Shown here: in pieces, positions 42,688 through 52,322 of the stretch
Position numbering within the stretch: the first letter of the stretch is position 1
Layout of the letters: every line of letters begins with the position of its first letter
DNA from: Methanosphaera sp. BMS
GTDB taxonomy: Archaea > Methanobacteriota > Methanobacteria > Methanobacteriales > Methanobacteriaceae
Direction: 5' to 3'
NCBI RefSeq assembly: GCF_003268005.1
Contig: NZ_CP014213.1
Coordinates: 372,001-436,000 of the forward strand
Length of the DNA: 64,000 bases
The notes under the pieces: model-generated
Database searches by the model: none
Seen by the model: the letters and a program-made list of their open reading frames with translations, nothing else
What the model was told of the DNA's origin: nothing
Position numbers and translations under genes: made by a program

Positions 42688-44457
42688 ATGAATGCCAAGA
42701 AGCTGATAATAATATTATTAATTCTTATGATGCTATCCATACCAATAACCTTTGCCAAAAATGGGGATTATACTGTTCCATCAGTGGTTAAGGATATAAC
42801 GGTAGAAAAGGATGGATCAACGGTTATCACAGAAAAAATAGTTTATGAGATTGAAGGAAGTGTTAATGGAGTATTCAGGGATATTCCATTAAAGGATAAT
42901 CAGTCAGTCATTAACATTTCCGTTAAAACACCCGGTTATTATAACAAGCTGGATATAGAAAGGAATGATTCCAATGTGAAAATGAAGGTATGGCTCTACA
43001 ATGATGAGGCCAAAACCCAGAAGACAAACAATGAGAAGGTAGAGGTAACCTATAAGTATACGATAACTAAAGGTTTAAAGATATATAATGATATTGCCGA
43101 ACTGCAGTACATGACATGGGGAAATGACTGGAATACAAATGTAGACCATATGGAATCCAATATTCACATACCATGCACCAAGGATGATGTTGAATACTGG
43201 AACAACCCGGAAACCTATGTCACCTCAAGTGAGTGGACAAGCACTGATACATTAACGACAAAACTGGATAATATTTCTTCAAAGACTTCATTCGAGCAGA
43301 GACTGCTAATGCCAAAGGACTACTTTGAAAATGCGACAAATGCTCAGATAATAAATATTAATGCAAAGGATTTAATAGAACAGAATCAGAGGGAGTACAA
43401 GCAGCAAAACGATTTTAACGCTACTGTATCAACGATATACAAGATATTTATTGGACTGCTTTGTCTTATACCATTTGGGGTATATTTGAAATATGGCCGG
43501 GAACCCAAAATTGATTATGATGCCGAGTATGAATATGATGTTCCATCGGATGAATCACCGGTACAGGTCAATGCCATAATGGTCGGTGATGTTGGTGAGG
43601 TGGATATCGACGCGATACCTGCGACAATACTGGACTTAATAGATAGAAAGTATTACAGGATAGTATTGAATGACCAGACAAGTACGATTATAAGACGAAC
43701 AGATAAGGATGCATCAGATTTAAGGGAATATGAAAAATCAATAATAGCGTACCTGTCAAAGTATGAAGAAAACGGTGACATATCAATCGGGGAGTTTGGA
43801 AAAAAATCAAATAGGTCTGATTTCAGGTCGTTCATGTTCAAGTGGCTTAAAGATGCAAAAGAGGAGGTAGCTTCAGAGTCTGTTATTGAAAAATATTTCG
43901 ATAATAGTGGAAATAGGATTTTTAGGATATTGGCTCTAGCATTCATGTTATTTATTCCACTATCCCTGATATTTGTATTGCTGAGGGTAATACCAATTCG
44001 TGTCAGCCCATTTTACATATACTCCTTATTACTATTGTTTGTAATGGCAATAATAATAATTATTCTACCAAACACTCTTGGTGGAAGATGGACAAGAGAA
44101 GGAAAAGAAAAACATGAAAAATGGAAGAATTTCAAGAAATACATTAAGGATTACAGTCTAATCGAGGAAAGACCACCTGCATCGGTACAGGTGTGGGGAA
44201 GATATCTTGTATATGCGGCGGCACTTGGATGTGCAGATGAAGTAACCAGGAACATGAAACAATACCTGAACTCACATGACGTATCAGAGGACTACTTCAG
44301 CCAATCAAGTGCAGTATCATTTGCATATTACAACGGATTTGCACATGTCGAAAGTTCAGTAAACACATTTGCACGTACAGATTCCGACTCCGGCATTTCA
44401 GGAATAGGAAGTGCTGGAAGTGGAGGATTCGGTGGTGGAGGAGGTGGAACCTTCTAA
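42688..44457 (+). CDS. DUF2207-family membrane protein (589 aa)
   Basis: Start ATG 42688 is preferred: GGGGGGAT precedes it at good distance and the signal peptide (LIIILLILMMLSIPITFA) then begins correctly. An upstream ATG at 42661 would add nine residues. The N-terminal extracellular domain has the family hallmark NGVFRDIPL near residue 63. One membrane helix (IFIGLLCLIPFGVYL) lies near residue 255, followed by a cytosolic winged-helix-like part (IPATILDLIDRKYY). Two further helices lie near 420-465 (ILALAFMLFIPLSLIFVLL and the following IIII segment). The tail is the characteristic Gly-rich GSGGFGGGGGGTF. The function of DUF2207 proteins is not established. Confidence 0.88.
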   Translation: MNAKKLIIILLILMMLSIPITFAKNGDYTVPSVVKDITVEKDGSTVITEKIVYEIEGSVNGVFRDIPLKDNQSVINISVKTPGYYNKLDIERNDSNVKMKVWLYNDEAKTQKTNNEKVEVTYKYTITKGLKIYNDIAELQYMTWGNDWNTNVDHMESNIHIPCTKDDVEYWNNPETYVTSSEWTSTDTLTTKLDNISSKTSFEQRLLMPKDYFENATNAQIININAKDLIEQNQREYKQQNDFNATVSTIYKIFIGLLCLIPFGVYLKYGREPKIDYDAEYEYDVPSDESPVQVNAIMVGDVGEVDIDAIPATILDLIDRKYYRIVLNDQTSTIIRRTDKDASDLREYEKSIIAYLSKYEENGDISIGEFGKKSNRSDFRSFMFKWLKDAKEEVASESVIEKYFDNSGNRIFRILALAFMLFIPLSLIFVLLRVIPIRVSPFYIYSLLLLFVMAIIIIILPNTLGGRWTREGKEKHEKWKNFKKYIKDYSLIEERPPASVQVWGRYLVYAAALGCADEVTRNMKQYLNSHDVSEDYFSQSSAVSFAYYNGFAHVESSVNTFARTDSDSGISGIGSAGSGGFGGGGGGTF

Positions 44458-44715
44458 AACCACTATTAATTCTTTAATTAAACTTTTTTTAGGTGATTAT
44501 TTTCATAATTTCCTTTTCTTTTTATTATGATGTTAACATTAATGATTTCATTATGTGAATCGTATACTTTTTTAGTCATATATCTTCAACAAATTAATAA
44601 CATTTATGTGGAGTTAAATTATTTCATGTTGTCAATATTCATTTTTCTTCTTTAAATTTTTAAGTAAACTAGTAATAATAGCACATTAGTACAGGAATAT
44701 CTAAAAGAATACAAA

Positions 44716-45039
44716 GTGGCAACACAGGTTAGCATGGTAATTGAGGAAATACTGGTAAATATAATAAACTTAAATGATAACGTGGATGTGATTGATGTAA
44801 TAGTAAAAATAAAAGATGAACATATACTCGTATCAGTCAAAGACTCCGGTATAGAATATAATCCAATAATTAAACAAGATAACTTAAAATTTGATAACAT
44901 TAGTGTATTAAATAAAATAGCAGATAATATAGATTATTCAAGGGTTCTGGGATTGAATAGTACTGTTATTGTATCAAGGCATTCGATAATGAAAATATTG
45001 CCGTTTTATTTTAAAATAAAAAATTTAAAGAAAAAATAG
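44716..45039 (+). CDS. GHKL/HATPase domain protein, N-terminally truncated (RsbW-like)
   Basis: The N box (VIEEILVNIINL), the G1 region (VSVKDSGIEYNP) and the later Gly-Leu-Asn-Ser-Thr stretch are those of HATPase anti-sigma-factor kinases such as RsbW/SpoIIAB. These bind ATP and phosphorylate an antagonist. The usual first strand and helix are missing: the open frame extends upstream only to a stop at 44665-44667 and offers no ATG. The part LVQEYLKEYKVATQV before the GTG used here already looks like family sequence. It is either a GTG-started short version or, more likely, a truncated relic. No partner gene (STAS or PP2C) is nearby. Confidence 0.6.
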   Translation: MATQVSMVIEEILVNIINLNDNVDVIDVIVKIKDEHILVSVKDSGIEYNPIIKQDNLKFDNISVLNKIADNIDYSRVLGLNSTVIVSRHSIMKILPFYFKIKNLKKK

Positions 45040-45072
45040 AAAATAATGGTGCTTTTAAGTATTAATAGCCGA

Positions 45073-45486
45073 CTATTTTTTAACAAACTTCACCTTCACT
45101 TTGTCATTTTCCGGCTTTTTGAAATTCTTCACATGCCCGATACGCGTATACTCATATGATGTGTTAAATGATTCATAAAAAACCACGATGCAATCATCAC
45201 CGTATAGCATCAAATCACCACTGTTAATCTGATTAACCTTTTCAGGTTTTGACGTTAAGGTAGTATTCAGGCTAACGAATTTCTCATTTGAATTCAAGTC
45301 ATCAATGTCCACTTCAAGTGGCAGCAAATCCAGAAATGCCTTTGTCGTTGGATTATCCTCCAGTTCAACATCATATTCCGCCTCATCTGTTATCAGTTTA
45401 ACGCTATCTGTGGTATTGTCCGCATAGGTTGAAGTGGAAAAAAGCATTGAAAGCAATACTATAAATAAAATGTAATGATATTTCAT
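45073..45486 (-). CDS. Secreted cyclophilin-like fold protein (137 aa)
   Basis: The protein begins with a signal peptide (YHYILFIVLLSMLFSTSTYA). The mature part shows NPTTKAFLDLLPLEVDIDDL, then INSGDLMLYGDDCIVVFYESF, then EYTRIGHV. These match the cyclophilin-like family (PF18050-type) of small proteins found in bacteria and archaea. Their biochemical role is unclear, and peptidyl-prolyl isomerase residues are generally not conserved. The start is supported by GGAGGAGTAAT immediately upstream. It converges with the HATPase gene, leaving 33 bases between stops. Alone on its strand here, it has no obvious operon partner. Confidence 0.78.
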   Translation of the reverse strand: MKYHYILFIVLLSMLFSTSTYADNTTDSVKLITDEAEYDVELEDNPTTKAFLDLLPLEVDIDDLNSNEKFVSLNTTLTSKPEKVNQINSGDLMLYGDDCIVVFYESFNTSYEYTRIGHVKNFKKPENDKVKVKFVKK

Positions 45487-45791
45487 ATTACTCCTCCGTT
45501 AATTGATAGCTTTGTAATTAATCAATCATAAAATTATCCATTAAAGAATTATGTTTATCCATCATATAATCCACAGTATTAATGGGACTATACCCCACTA
45601 AAATTGATGATAATAATGAAGAAAATCAAAAACTCCATATCGCTAATTACAACCAGTTTATCAATATATTCTTAACCAAATACAAGCTATGAATATGAAT
45701 ATCCAACATAACATCAAAACAGCAAATATAATAAAATATAAAAAATAAAAGATTACATAAGGATAAAATTTCAAAAAGAGGGTATTCTATA

Positions 45792-46523
45792 ATGACAAAA
45801 ATTGTACACATGTCCGATATACACGTGGGTTTTGCAGAATTCAGGGAAGATATTCTATTAAAGGCTATCAATCAAATAAATAAATTACATCCGGATGCAG
45901 TGGTAATATCCGGGGATATAACAGATCATGGTTATTACAGGGAATTTGTCAAGGTAAAGGAATACATAGATTTGATAGATTCACCGACAATAGTTATACC
46001 GGGAAATCATGATGCAAGAAACATAGGTGATGAGGTATTCGAGGAAATTATAGGTAGTCGTGACAGTACACTGGAATTAAAGGAGTCCAACATAAAAATA
46101 ATAGGACTGGACAGCAGCGTACCCGATCTTGGTCATGGTAAGATTGGTAGATTACAGAGAAAATTCCTGGAAACGGAAATAAGGGATGCCAAGGAAAGAG
46201 ACATGTTTATCATCATCACGGTACATCATCATATCATTCCCGTGCCTAACACAGGTAGGGAAAGAAACGTCTTAAGTGATGCTGGTGACATTCTCCTGTT
46301 GCTGCTTGAAAATAACATTAACTTGGTATTAAGTGGTCATAAACACGTACCTCACGTATGGAAAATGAACAATACCCTATTTGTAACTGCAGGTACGGTC
46401 TCCTCAATGAAATTACGTGGAAATACCCATCCGTCATTCAATGTCTTGGATATAAATGATGATAATGTAAAAATTACTTTATACAACTATGATGGGACAA
46501 TCCATGAGTTAACACCTCCATAA
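45792..46523 (+). CDS. Calcineurin-like metallophosphoesterase (243 aa)
   Basis: All five metal-binding motifs of the family are present: Asp9-x-His11 (MSDIHVG), Gly-Asp42 (ISGDITDHG), Gly-Asn72-His73-Asp (PGNHDAR), His145-147 (TVHHHIIP) and Gly-His183-x-His185 (SGHKHVP). Length and motif spacing resemble the CpdA/cyclic-nucleotide phosphodiesterase subgroup, but many of these act on other phosphoesters, so the substrate is open. No signal peptide; cytosolic. GAGGG sits upstream of the ATG. The gene stands alone between a divergent secreted-protein gene and the convergent helicase gene. Confidence 0.92.
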   Translation: MTKIVHMSDIHVGFAEFREDILLKAINQINKLHPDAVVISGDITDHGYYREFVKVKEYIDLIDSPTIVIPGNHDARNIGDEVFEEIIGSRDSTLELKESNIKIIGLDSSVPDLGHGKIGRLQRKFLETEIRDAKERDMFIIITVHHHIIPVPNTGRERNVLSDAGDILLLLLENNINLVLSGHKHVPHVWKMNNTLFVTAGTVSSMKLRGNTHPSFNVLDINDDNVKITLYNYDGTIHELTPP

Positions 46524-47092
46524 ATATTATTATTTTTTAAACATTAATGCAAATAAGGGATTTTTCATACTTTTAATCAACCCCATTTTTTGAAGCTTAA
46601 CACATATCTTATCAAACATCCCAAGCTTTAAAAACCCCTTTTTAATATATTGAATTTATCGATAAAAATTAGGCCCATGATTCTATAACTTCAATTATTC
46701 TCATACACATATCCAATTATTAATTATGATACTGAAAAAGATATGTATTTGATGGGGTATATATGCATGGATTATTATAAAAAACTGATAATTTAATGAT
46801 TAATCATAGGATGTGCAACAATCCCGTTTCAATGTCTTCTAACATGTTTAATAACATTATGTTTGATACTTTTTATAATTGATACAATATTTTCTTTAGA
46901 ATATGGGGGTTATATGATATGCAATTGGTCTACTAATATAATTGTCGCACACCCTCGTTTAAGTACTTTATGTGAATTTTATTGTACAAATTAATTTTGA
47001 TCGAAATCCAATATGTAAAAAGAAAAAAGGTTTTGAAATTTTTAAAAACTTAAACTGTAAGGGGGAGGATAGTTATGACCTACTCTTTCTAT
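46524..47092. other. Convergent intergenic region
   Basis: The 570 bases between the phosphoesterase and helicase stop codons hold no supported gene. They are AT-rich with T-runs near both ends, as expected for two terminators. Confidence 0.4.
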
Positions 47093-50000
47093 TTATAATC
47101 TTAACCTCAGTATCTCCTTCAGTTCTTCGTCTGACAGTTCTGTTATGAATGTTTCATCTGTGCTGATAGTTTTTTCTGCAAGGTCCGTCTTGTTTTTTAT
47201 TATCTTGTCAATGTTTTCTTCAAGAGTTCCTTTTGTAATGAATCGATAAACCATTACATCATTTTTCTGACCGATTCGATGTACACGATCGGTTGCCTGA
47301 TTTTCTATGGCGGGATTCCACCATAAGTCATAGTGGATGACATTTTGTGCCGCCGTCAGGTTCAGTCCTGTTCCACCAGTTTTCAGTGTTGCCACCATAA
47401 TCTTATATTCCTCTTCTTCCTGGAATGTGTTGATGATATTATTTTTTTCCTTTCGTGTCTGTGAGCCATGTAAAAACAGCACATCTGTTTTAAGCTTCTC
47501 GGATATCAGTTTCTGTATTATTTTACCCATTTCAACATATTGGGTGAATATCAGCACTTTTTCATCCACGTCCAGTATATTTTCCAGCATTTCGGTAAGT
47601 AACTCCATTTTTCCCGATTCATTGATTTTTACATTGTCTGACTTAAGGTATTGTCCGGGATGATTGCAGGTTTGTTTCAGGCAGGTTATCAGTTTCAGGA
47701 TATTTCCCTTTCTTTCAATGCCCTTTTTGTTGGTTATGGTTTCAAACAGTCCATTCAATAGGTTATTGTATAGTTTTATCTGTTTTTTTGTTAGATTACA
47801 GTAGATGTCGTTGACAAATTTCTCCGGCAGTTCTTTTCTTATTTCATTATCACTTTTAAGTCTTCTTAATACAAATGGCTTTGCTATAGTTTTAAGATCG
47901 TTTAATGCTTTTTCATCATCTATCTTTTCTATCGGTGTAACATATCTTGTTTTGAAGTCTTCCAAGGTGGATAAATATCCCCTGTTTACAAAATCAAATA
48001 TTGACCAATAGTCCGTCAATCTGTTTTCTATGGGCGTACCTGTTACCGCTATCTTATTGAATGCGGGTAATGTTTTGATTGCCTGTGTCTGCTTTGAGCC
48101 TGGATTTTTAATGTTTTGAGCTTCATCTATCACGCAGATAAACCATGACTCGTTTATAAACATTTCCAAATCCTGTCGTATAATGCTATATGATGTTAGT
48201 ATAATGTCCCGTATTTCGGATGGGAAGCTTCTATTGGGTCCATGGTAGATGTGATATGATAGTTCCGGGGTGAATCTCTCTATTTCCTGTTGCCAGTTTG
48301 ACAATAGTGTTGGCGGTACGATAATTAATGAGGAAGTGGCTTCCATCGGATTTTCCTCTTTGAAATATAATATGGTGGCAAGTACCTGTACTGTCTTACC
48401 CAGACCCATGTCATCTGCAAGGATGCTTCCAAAACCGCTTTTAATGTTCTGTATTAGCCATGAATAGCCTATCCTCTGATATGGTCGTAGATTTGCCTTT
48501 AGAGTTTGTGGCACTTCATAGAGTCCGGATGTTTTAATAAGTTTTCTGAAGTTATCGCTTAGTTTGACTTTCATATCATGGAATTCTTCAAGGATTGCAT
48601 AGTGCAGTATCTCATTGCTTTTATCCACATGTCTTAGTAGCCATGTGTGTCCTTTCAGTTGACGAAATGCGATTCCATCAACAATGTGGATTTCATCATC
48701 TATCTTAATAAGTCCGTTCATGTCATCTGTTATTTCATCAAATCTGTCAAGTGTAATTTCCACATCATCTAATCTTATCTTCCAGATGTAATGGTCAATT
48801 ATTTTATCCAATCGGAAATCTTCTTTGTCCAAATCAATATCCAATACCAAGTCCATATTGTTGTGTATGATTTTAAATGGGTTATGCAGTTCAACATTAA
48901 CGTATGGAAGAAGTTTTATTATATTTTCGCTAAATATGATAAAGTCTTTATTGTTTATCATGATTTTCTCATATATGGTATTTTCGATTTTAAAGTATGT
49001 GAATAGATCATATATTTTCCTGATATTCTCTAGTTGATCTGTAGTGGCCTCATTAATACTTTTATAATTATCATCCTCTTTTATTTTTATTTCAATATCA
49101 AGGTTGTCATCTATAAACATTGCATAACTATATTCCAATTCATTCAAACAGAAAGCTGAAAGCTGTTTTTGAATTCTTTGAATTGTACTATCGTGACTGT
49201 GTGTTTTCAGGCTTAACTTTTCTCCTGTAAATAACTTGAAAATATTATCGCCGATATTTTCAAAGTGTCCTATCTGATTTTTCCTGATTGTGTACCGTAT
49301 TAATCCCTTCATTATCAGACTGATTAGTACTATGACCTGATTATCTTTTGAAAGTCTTTTTTTGTTGAATGTAACCATGTCTTTCGGACAATCCTCATAG
49401 TATTTTTCACAGTAGTTAATTACATTGCCGCTATAGAATGATGGAATCCAGCGAATTTGACAAGAGTTTTCTGTTTTAAAAACTTCGGGCATCACTGCAT
49501 CATGATTAACCAGCGTATATGTCAAGTCCAATACTTCCTTTAGAAATAACACGTGTTCATCCATGTCTTCAATATCTGCCTGCTTTAATTCATTTAAGAA
49601 GATAAACAGTTTTTCTTCATCACTGACTTGTTTAAAGCCAACAAATTCATATTCATCATTAATCCGGATTTTTATATTATTTTCGAAGAAGCAGTTGCCC
49701 GTGAAATTCTCATTTTCTTCCTTTTGTGATTTGAATGAAGTTTCAATATCCCCGTTATAATCAATGTATGCTGTGTGGGGATTGAATTTATTTGGATATG
49801 AATTGATTTCATTTTTTAGTAATTCAAACAAGTCACTGTAGATGAACTCTAAGCCCTTGGTTGGATATTCAACATTTTTAAGTAAAATGACGTTTACATC
49901 ATATAAATCAATTAAAGAAACATCATCCGTTGTTTTTTTAAATTTAAGCTCTAAAATATCAGGGAATGTTTTAACGGGATATGTTATTTTTCTGGTTAAA

Positions 50001-50458
50001 TCCAATCCCCTGATTTTAAATATTAAAAAGTTATTCTTCTCCAGTCTGCGATTAAATTCCTTAAGAAGGGATAATGTGTCGATTAGGTTATCATTTTCAT
50101 TGTCATATGAACATTCAACATCCAATTCATCCAGTGATTCGGGTAAAATCTTAATTCCAGAATCTAAGAGTTCTTCAGGTAAAGTCTTGTTGATAACCTT
50201 ATGGACGTTAACGGGACTGTCATCAACAATTTTACATAATTTTTCCTTTTCATCATCGGTAAATTCCTTGAATTTGATATTAATACGGTTAAAATCATAC
50301 TTTTCATGACGTATTGACCCACTTAACATGTTGTCTTTAATCTCAACGGAAAGTATATCCTTATATGGACGAAGCTTTTTGTTATGGTTAAAGTTGTAGT
50401 GGTACTTATAGTCATGTTCAAAGTATTGTCTGGAAAAATTTTCAAACCAATCCTTCAT
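47093..50458 (-). CDS. SNF2/SWI2-family DEAD-like helicase (1121 aa)
   Basis: The C-terminal half is a complete SNF2 ATPase. Motif I is DDMGLGKT with Lys688, motif II DEAQ near 776 (VIDEAQNIKN), motif III TGTPIENRL. The helicase C lobe follows with LIFTQYVEMG, LHGSQTRKEKN, TGGTGLNLTAAQNV and the motif VI region DRVHRIGQKNDV. The N-terminal 640 residues are Asp/Glu/Asn-rich and of the type found before SNF2 domains in HepA/RapA-related prokaryotic proteins; no SWIM zinc motif is evident. Such ATPases remodel protein-DNA complexes and sometimes belong to defence systems, but no nuclease or methylase neighbour is present. The start is supported by GGGGGATT upstream. Confidence 0.93.
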   Translation of the reverse strand: MKDWFENFSRQYFEHDYKYHYNFNHNKKLRPYKDILSVEIKDNMLSGSIRHEKYDFNRINIKFKEFTDDEKEKLCKIVDDSPVNVHKVINKTLPEELLDSGIKILPESLDELDVECSYDNENDNLIDTLSLLKEFNRRLEKNNFLIFKIRGLDLTRKITYPVKTFPDILELKFKKTTDDVSLIDLYDVNVILLKNVEYPTKGLEFIYSDLFELLKNEINSYPNKFNPHTAYIDYNGDIETSFKSQKEENENFTGNCFFENNIKIRINDEYEFVGFKQVSDEEKLFIFLNELKQADIEDMDEHVLFLKEVLDLTYTLVNHDAVMPEVFKTENSCQIRWIPSFYSGNVINYCEKYYEDCPKDMVTFNKKRLSKDNQVIVLISLIMKGLIRYTIRKNQIGHFENIGDNIFKLFTGEKLSLKTHSHDSTIQRIQKQLSAFCLNELEYSYAMFIDDNLDIEIKIKEDDNYKSINEATTDQLENIRKIYDLFTYFKIENTIYEKIMINNKDFIIFSENIIKLLPYVNVELHNPFKIIHNNMDLVLDIDLDKEDFRLDKIIDHYIWKIRLDDVEITLDRFDEITDDMNGLIKIDDEIHIVDGIAFRQLKGHTWLLRHVDKSNEILHYAILEEFHDMKVKLSDNFRKLIKTSGLYEVPQTLKANLRPYQRIGYSWLIQNIKSGFGSILADDMGLGKTVQVLATILYFKEENPMEATSSLIIVPPTLLSNWQQEIERFTPELSYHIYHGPNRSFPSEIRDIILTSYSIIRQDLEMFINESWFICVIDEAQNIKNPGSKQTQAIKTLPAFNKIAVTGTPIENRLTDYWSIFDFVNRGYLSTLEDFKTRYVTPIEKIDDEKALNDLKTIAKPFVLRRLKSDNEIRKELPEKFVNDIYCNLTKKQIKLYNNLLNGLFETITNKKGIERKGNILKLITCLKQTCNHPGQYLKSDNVKINESGKMELLTEMLENILDVDEKVLIFTQYVEMGKIIQKLISEKLKTDVLFLHGSQTRKEKNNIINTFQEEEEYKIMVATLKTGGTGLNLTAAQNVIHYDLWWNPAIENQATDRVHRIGQKNDVMVYRFITKGTLEENIDKIIKNKTDLAEKTISTDETFITELSDEELKEILRLRL

Positions 50459-50833
50459 ATGAATCCCCCGTTTTAGAAAAAAAGTTATTTGTCAATTATA
50501 TACTATTGCATTTAGTCTGGAATGTAAAAGTGGCTATCGAAGCGTTTTAATAATCTAATTCTTGCATGTTGTCATAATGTTAACATCTTCTTTATAATTA
50601 CCTGTTTGTTTTTTGTGATTAATAGATTTATCGGAATATTATTCTTAGACAATCATTTAATTTGCATCATGTTGCCTATGATTTGAAAAAACTCTTAAAA
50701 TCTTTTATTTGCTATGTATTTCGTGTTTTTGGGGATTTATATGTGTTTATTTCGTTTATCATAGTATAGTGAAGTTTAAAAAAATATTTCATGATTTAAA
50801 CAAAAAATAGGAGTGGACTGAAATGTTAGCTGA

Positions 50834-51325
50834 AATCGCACACTTCCATCAAATTACCGTTATGTTTCAGGAGATATTAAACCTTCAGCAAGAATTATAA
50901 GACGATTTATCACTAAATATGAAGGTTATTTTAAAATATTACTTAGATATACTTTAATTTTTAGTCATGAAGTTAATTTAACTAGTTTTAATCAGGTAGC
51001 AGTTGATGGTAGTATTAAAAAAGCAAATAATAATAGATTTAATGTTATTCATAAGGAAAATATTGAAATATTACTTGATTATTATGAATGGGAGTTTATA
51101 TCAGCTGATAAATTAAATAATCTACGAAAACCTGCTAAAAATTACAACAACATAAGAACCCACGGAGTAATCCGGACAGAAAATATAATGAACTTATGTG
51201 CATTAACACACAACATAAAAAGAGTATACACTATCAAATACAATATACTCGATGAAATAACATAATTAGACAATTTCCTAGAAAAAATAGCCATACAATT
51301 CGAAACAGAACTCACAGCAAAATAA
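50834..51325 (+). pseudogene. Transposase remnant (IS1182/IS5-like)
   Basis: The frame from 50834 reads NYRYVSGDIKPSARIIRRF, then FNQVAVDGSIKKANNN (a DDE-type Asp-Gly strand), then FISADKLNN, then HGVIRTENIMNLCALTHNIKR. These resemble the N-terminal, catalytic and C-terminal parts of IS1182-like transposases, but large middle segments are missing. The start is lost (in-frame TGA at 50831), and a TAA interrupts the C-terminus near 51264 before the final stop at 51323. No terminal repeats were found. It cannot make an active enzyme. Confidence 0.7.
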
Positions 51326-51416
51326 ATAAAAAAAGTATTACTAAACAACAAAAAAGGATAATTATGTCAAGTACTCGATATATGAAAAAAAAATAAGAAA
51401 TAAGGTTATTTTTACA

Positions 51417-52112
51417 TTAAAGACTTAATGCTGCAATCATAAAAATAAATGCATCGGTACATAGGTGTGTGATGTATGATACTAGTAAATTTTTTGTCTT
51501 GATGTATCCTATGAATTCAAATATTGATCCAAATCCCTGTATGAATATTGCAAATAGGAACATTTTCAAATCATATGCATGTAATGATGCAAACATGAGC
51601 ATTACAATTATCATGGATATGATTATTGATGCTTTTCTGTTATCGGTGTATTTATAGAATATTCTAAGCAATAACAGGAATGGTATTAATTTGATTATTT
51701 CCTCAGTCATTAGTGAAAATATGAGTGGTATAATTGATATGAATGTTACTGTGCTTTGTTCAATAAGTTGTCCACCTGTGAGTCCGAATTGCTCTAATAA
51801 GACTGACATTGCCACTGCATATACAAGGTATCCTACAAATAGTCCTATTGCCAATAGAATATCTTTGGCTTTTGGTTTTTGGAATAATGCCTGATAATCC
51901 CAGTTAAGATAGTATAATAATGGCAGAATCATTATTATGAGTATTATTATTGACCCATGTATTGTGCTTCCTCCACCAAAAAGTGATCCGAATATTAATA
52001 AAATCAGCAGCACTATCCATGCTTTTTTGGATAAGAGTGGATTTTCTTTATAGAATGGAAAATCACGTTCTTTATCTTCAAATTTAAATCTATCCTTTTC
52101 TAGCATAAACAT
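51417..52112 (-). CDS. CPBP-like intramembrane protease family protein (231 aa)
   Basis: After a charged N-terminus of about 25 residues the protein has five or six membrane helices. The pattern of CPBP (CAAX protease/bacteriocin-processing) proteins is present in order: a double Glu at the start of a helix (LMTEEIIKLIPF), a His in FASLHAYD, and HLCTD near the C-terminus. The canonical EExxxR is EEIIK here, so the first motif is weakened. Family members cleave prenylated or small peptides in the membrane or act in immunity to bacteriocins; the substrate is unknown. There is no strong ribosome site; ATG 52112 or 52106 may be used. Confidence 0.7.
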   Translation of the reverse strand: MFMLEKDRFKFEDKERDFPFYKENPLLSKKAWIVLLILLIFGSLFGGGSTIHGSIIILIIMILPLLYYLNWDYQALFQKPKAKDILLAIGLFVGYLVYAVAMSVLLEQFGLTGGQLIEQSTVTFISIIPLIFSLMTEEIIKLIPFLLLLRIFYKYTDNRKASIIISMIIVMLMFASLHAYDLKMFLFAIFIQGFGSIFEFIGYIKTKNLLVSYITHLCTDAFIFMIAALSL

Positions 52113-52322
52113 TATGTTTATTGTTAATAGTATTAAAGAATATTGTTAATTATTGTGAAAGTATGTGACAATTATTTTTTCACTATGAATTATATGTGTT
52201 ATTTCTAGATATAAACTAAATATTCTATATAAAATGGGCATTATAAACACTAACAGCAAGTTATTGTTGAAATGTGCTGAAATTAAATTTTTTTATAAAA
52301 AAAAGAAGAAAAAGGTGAGTTT

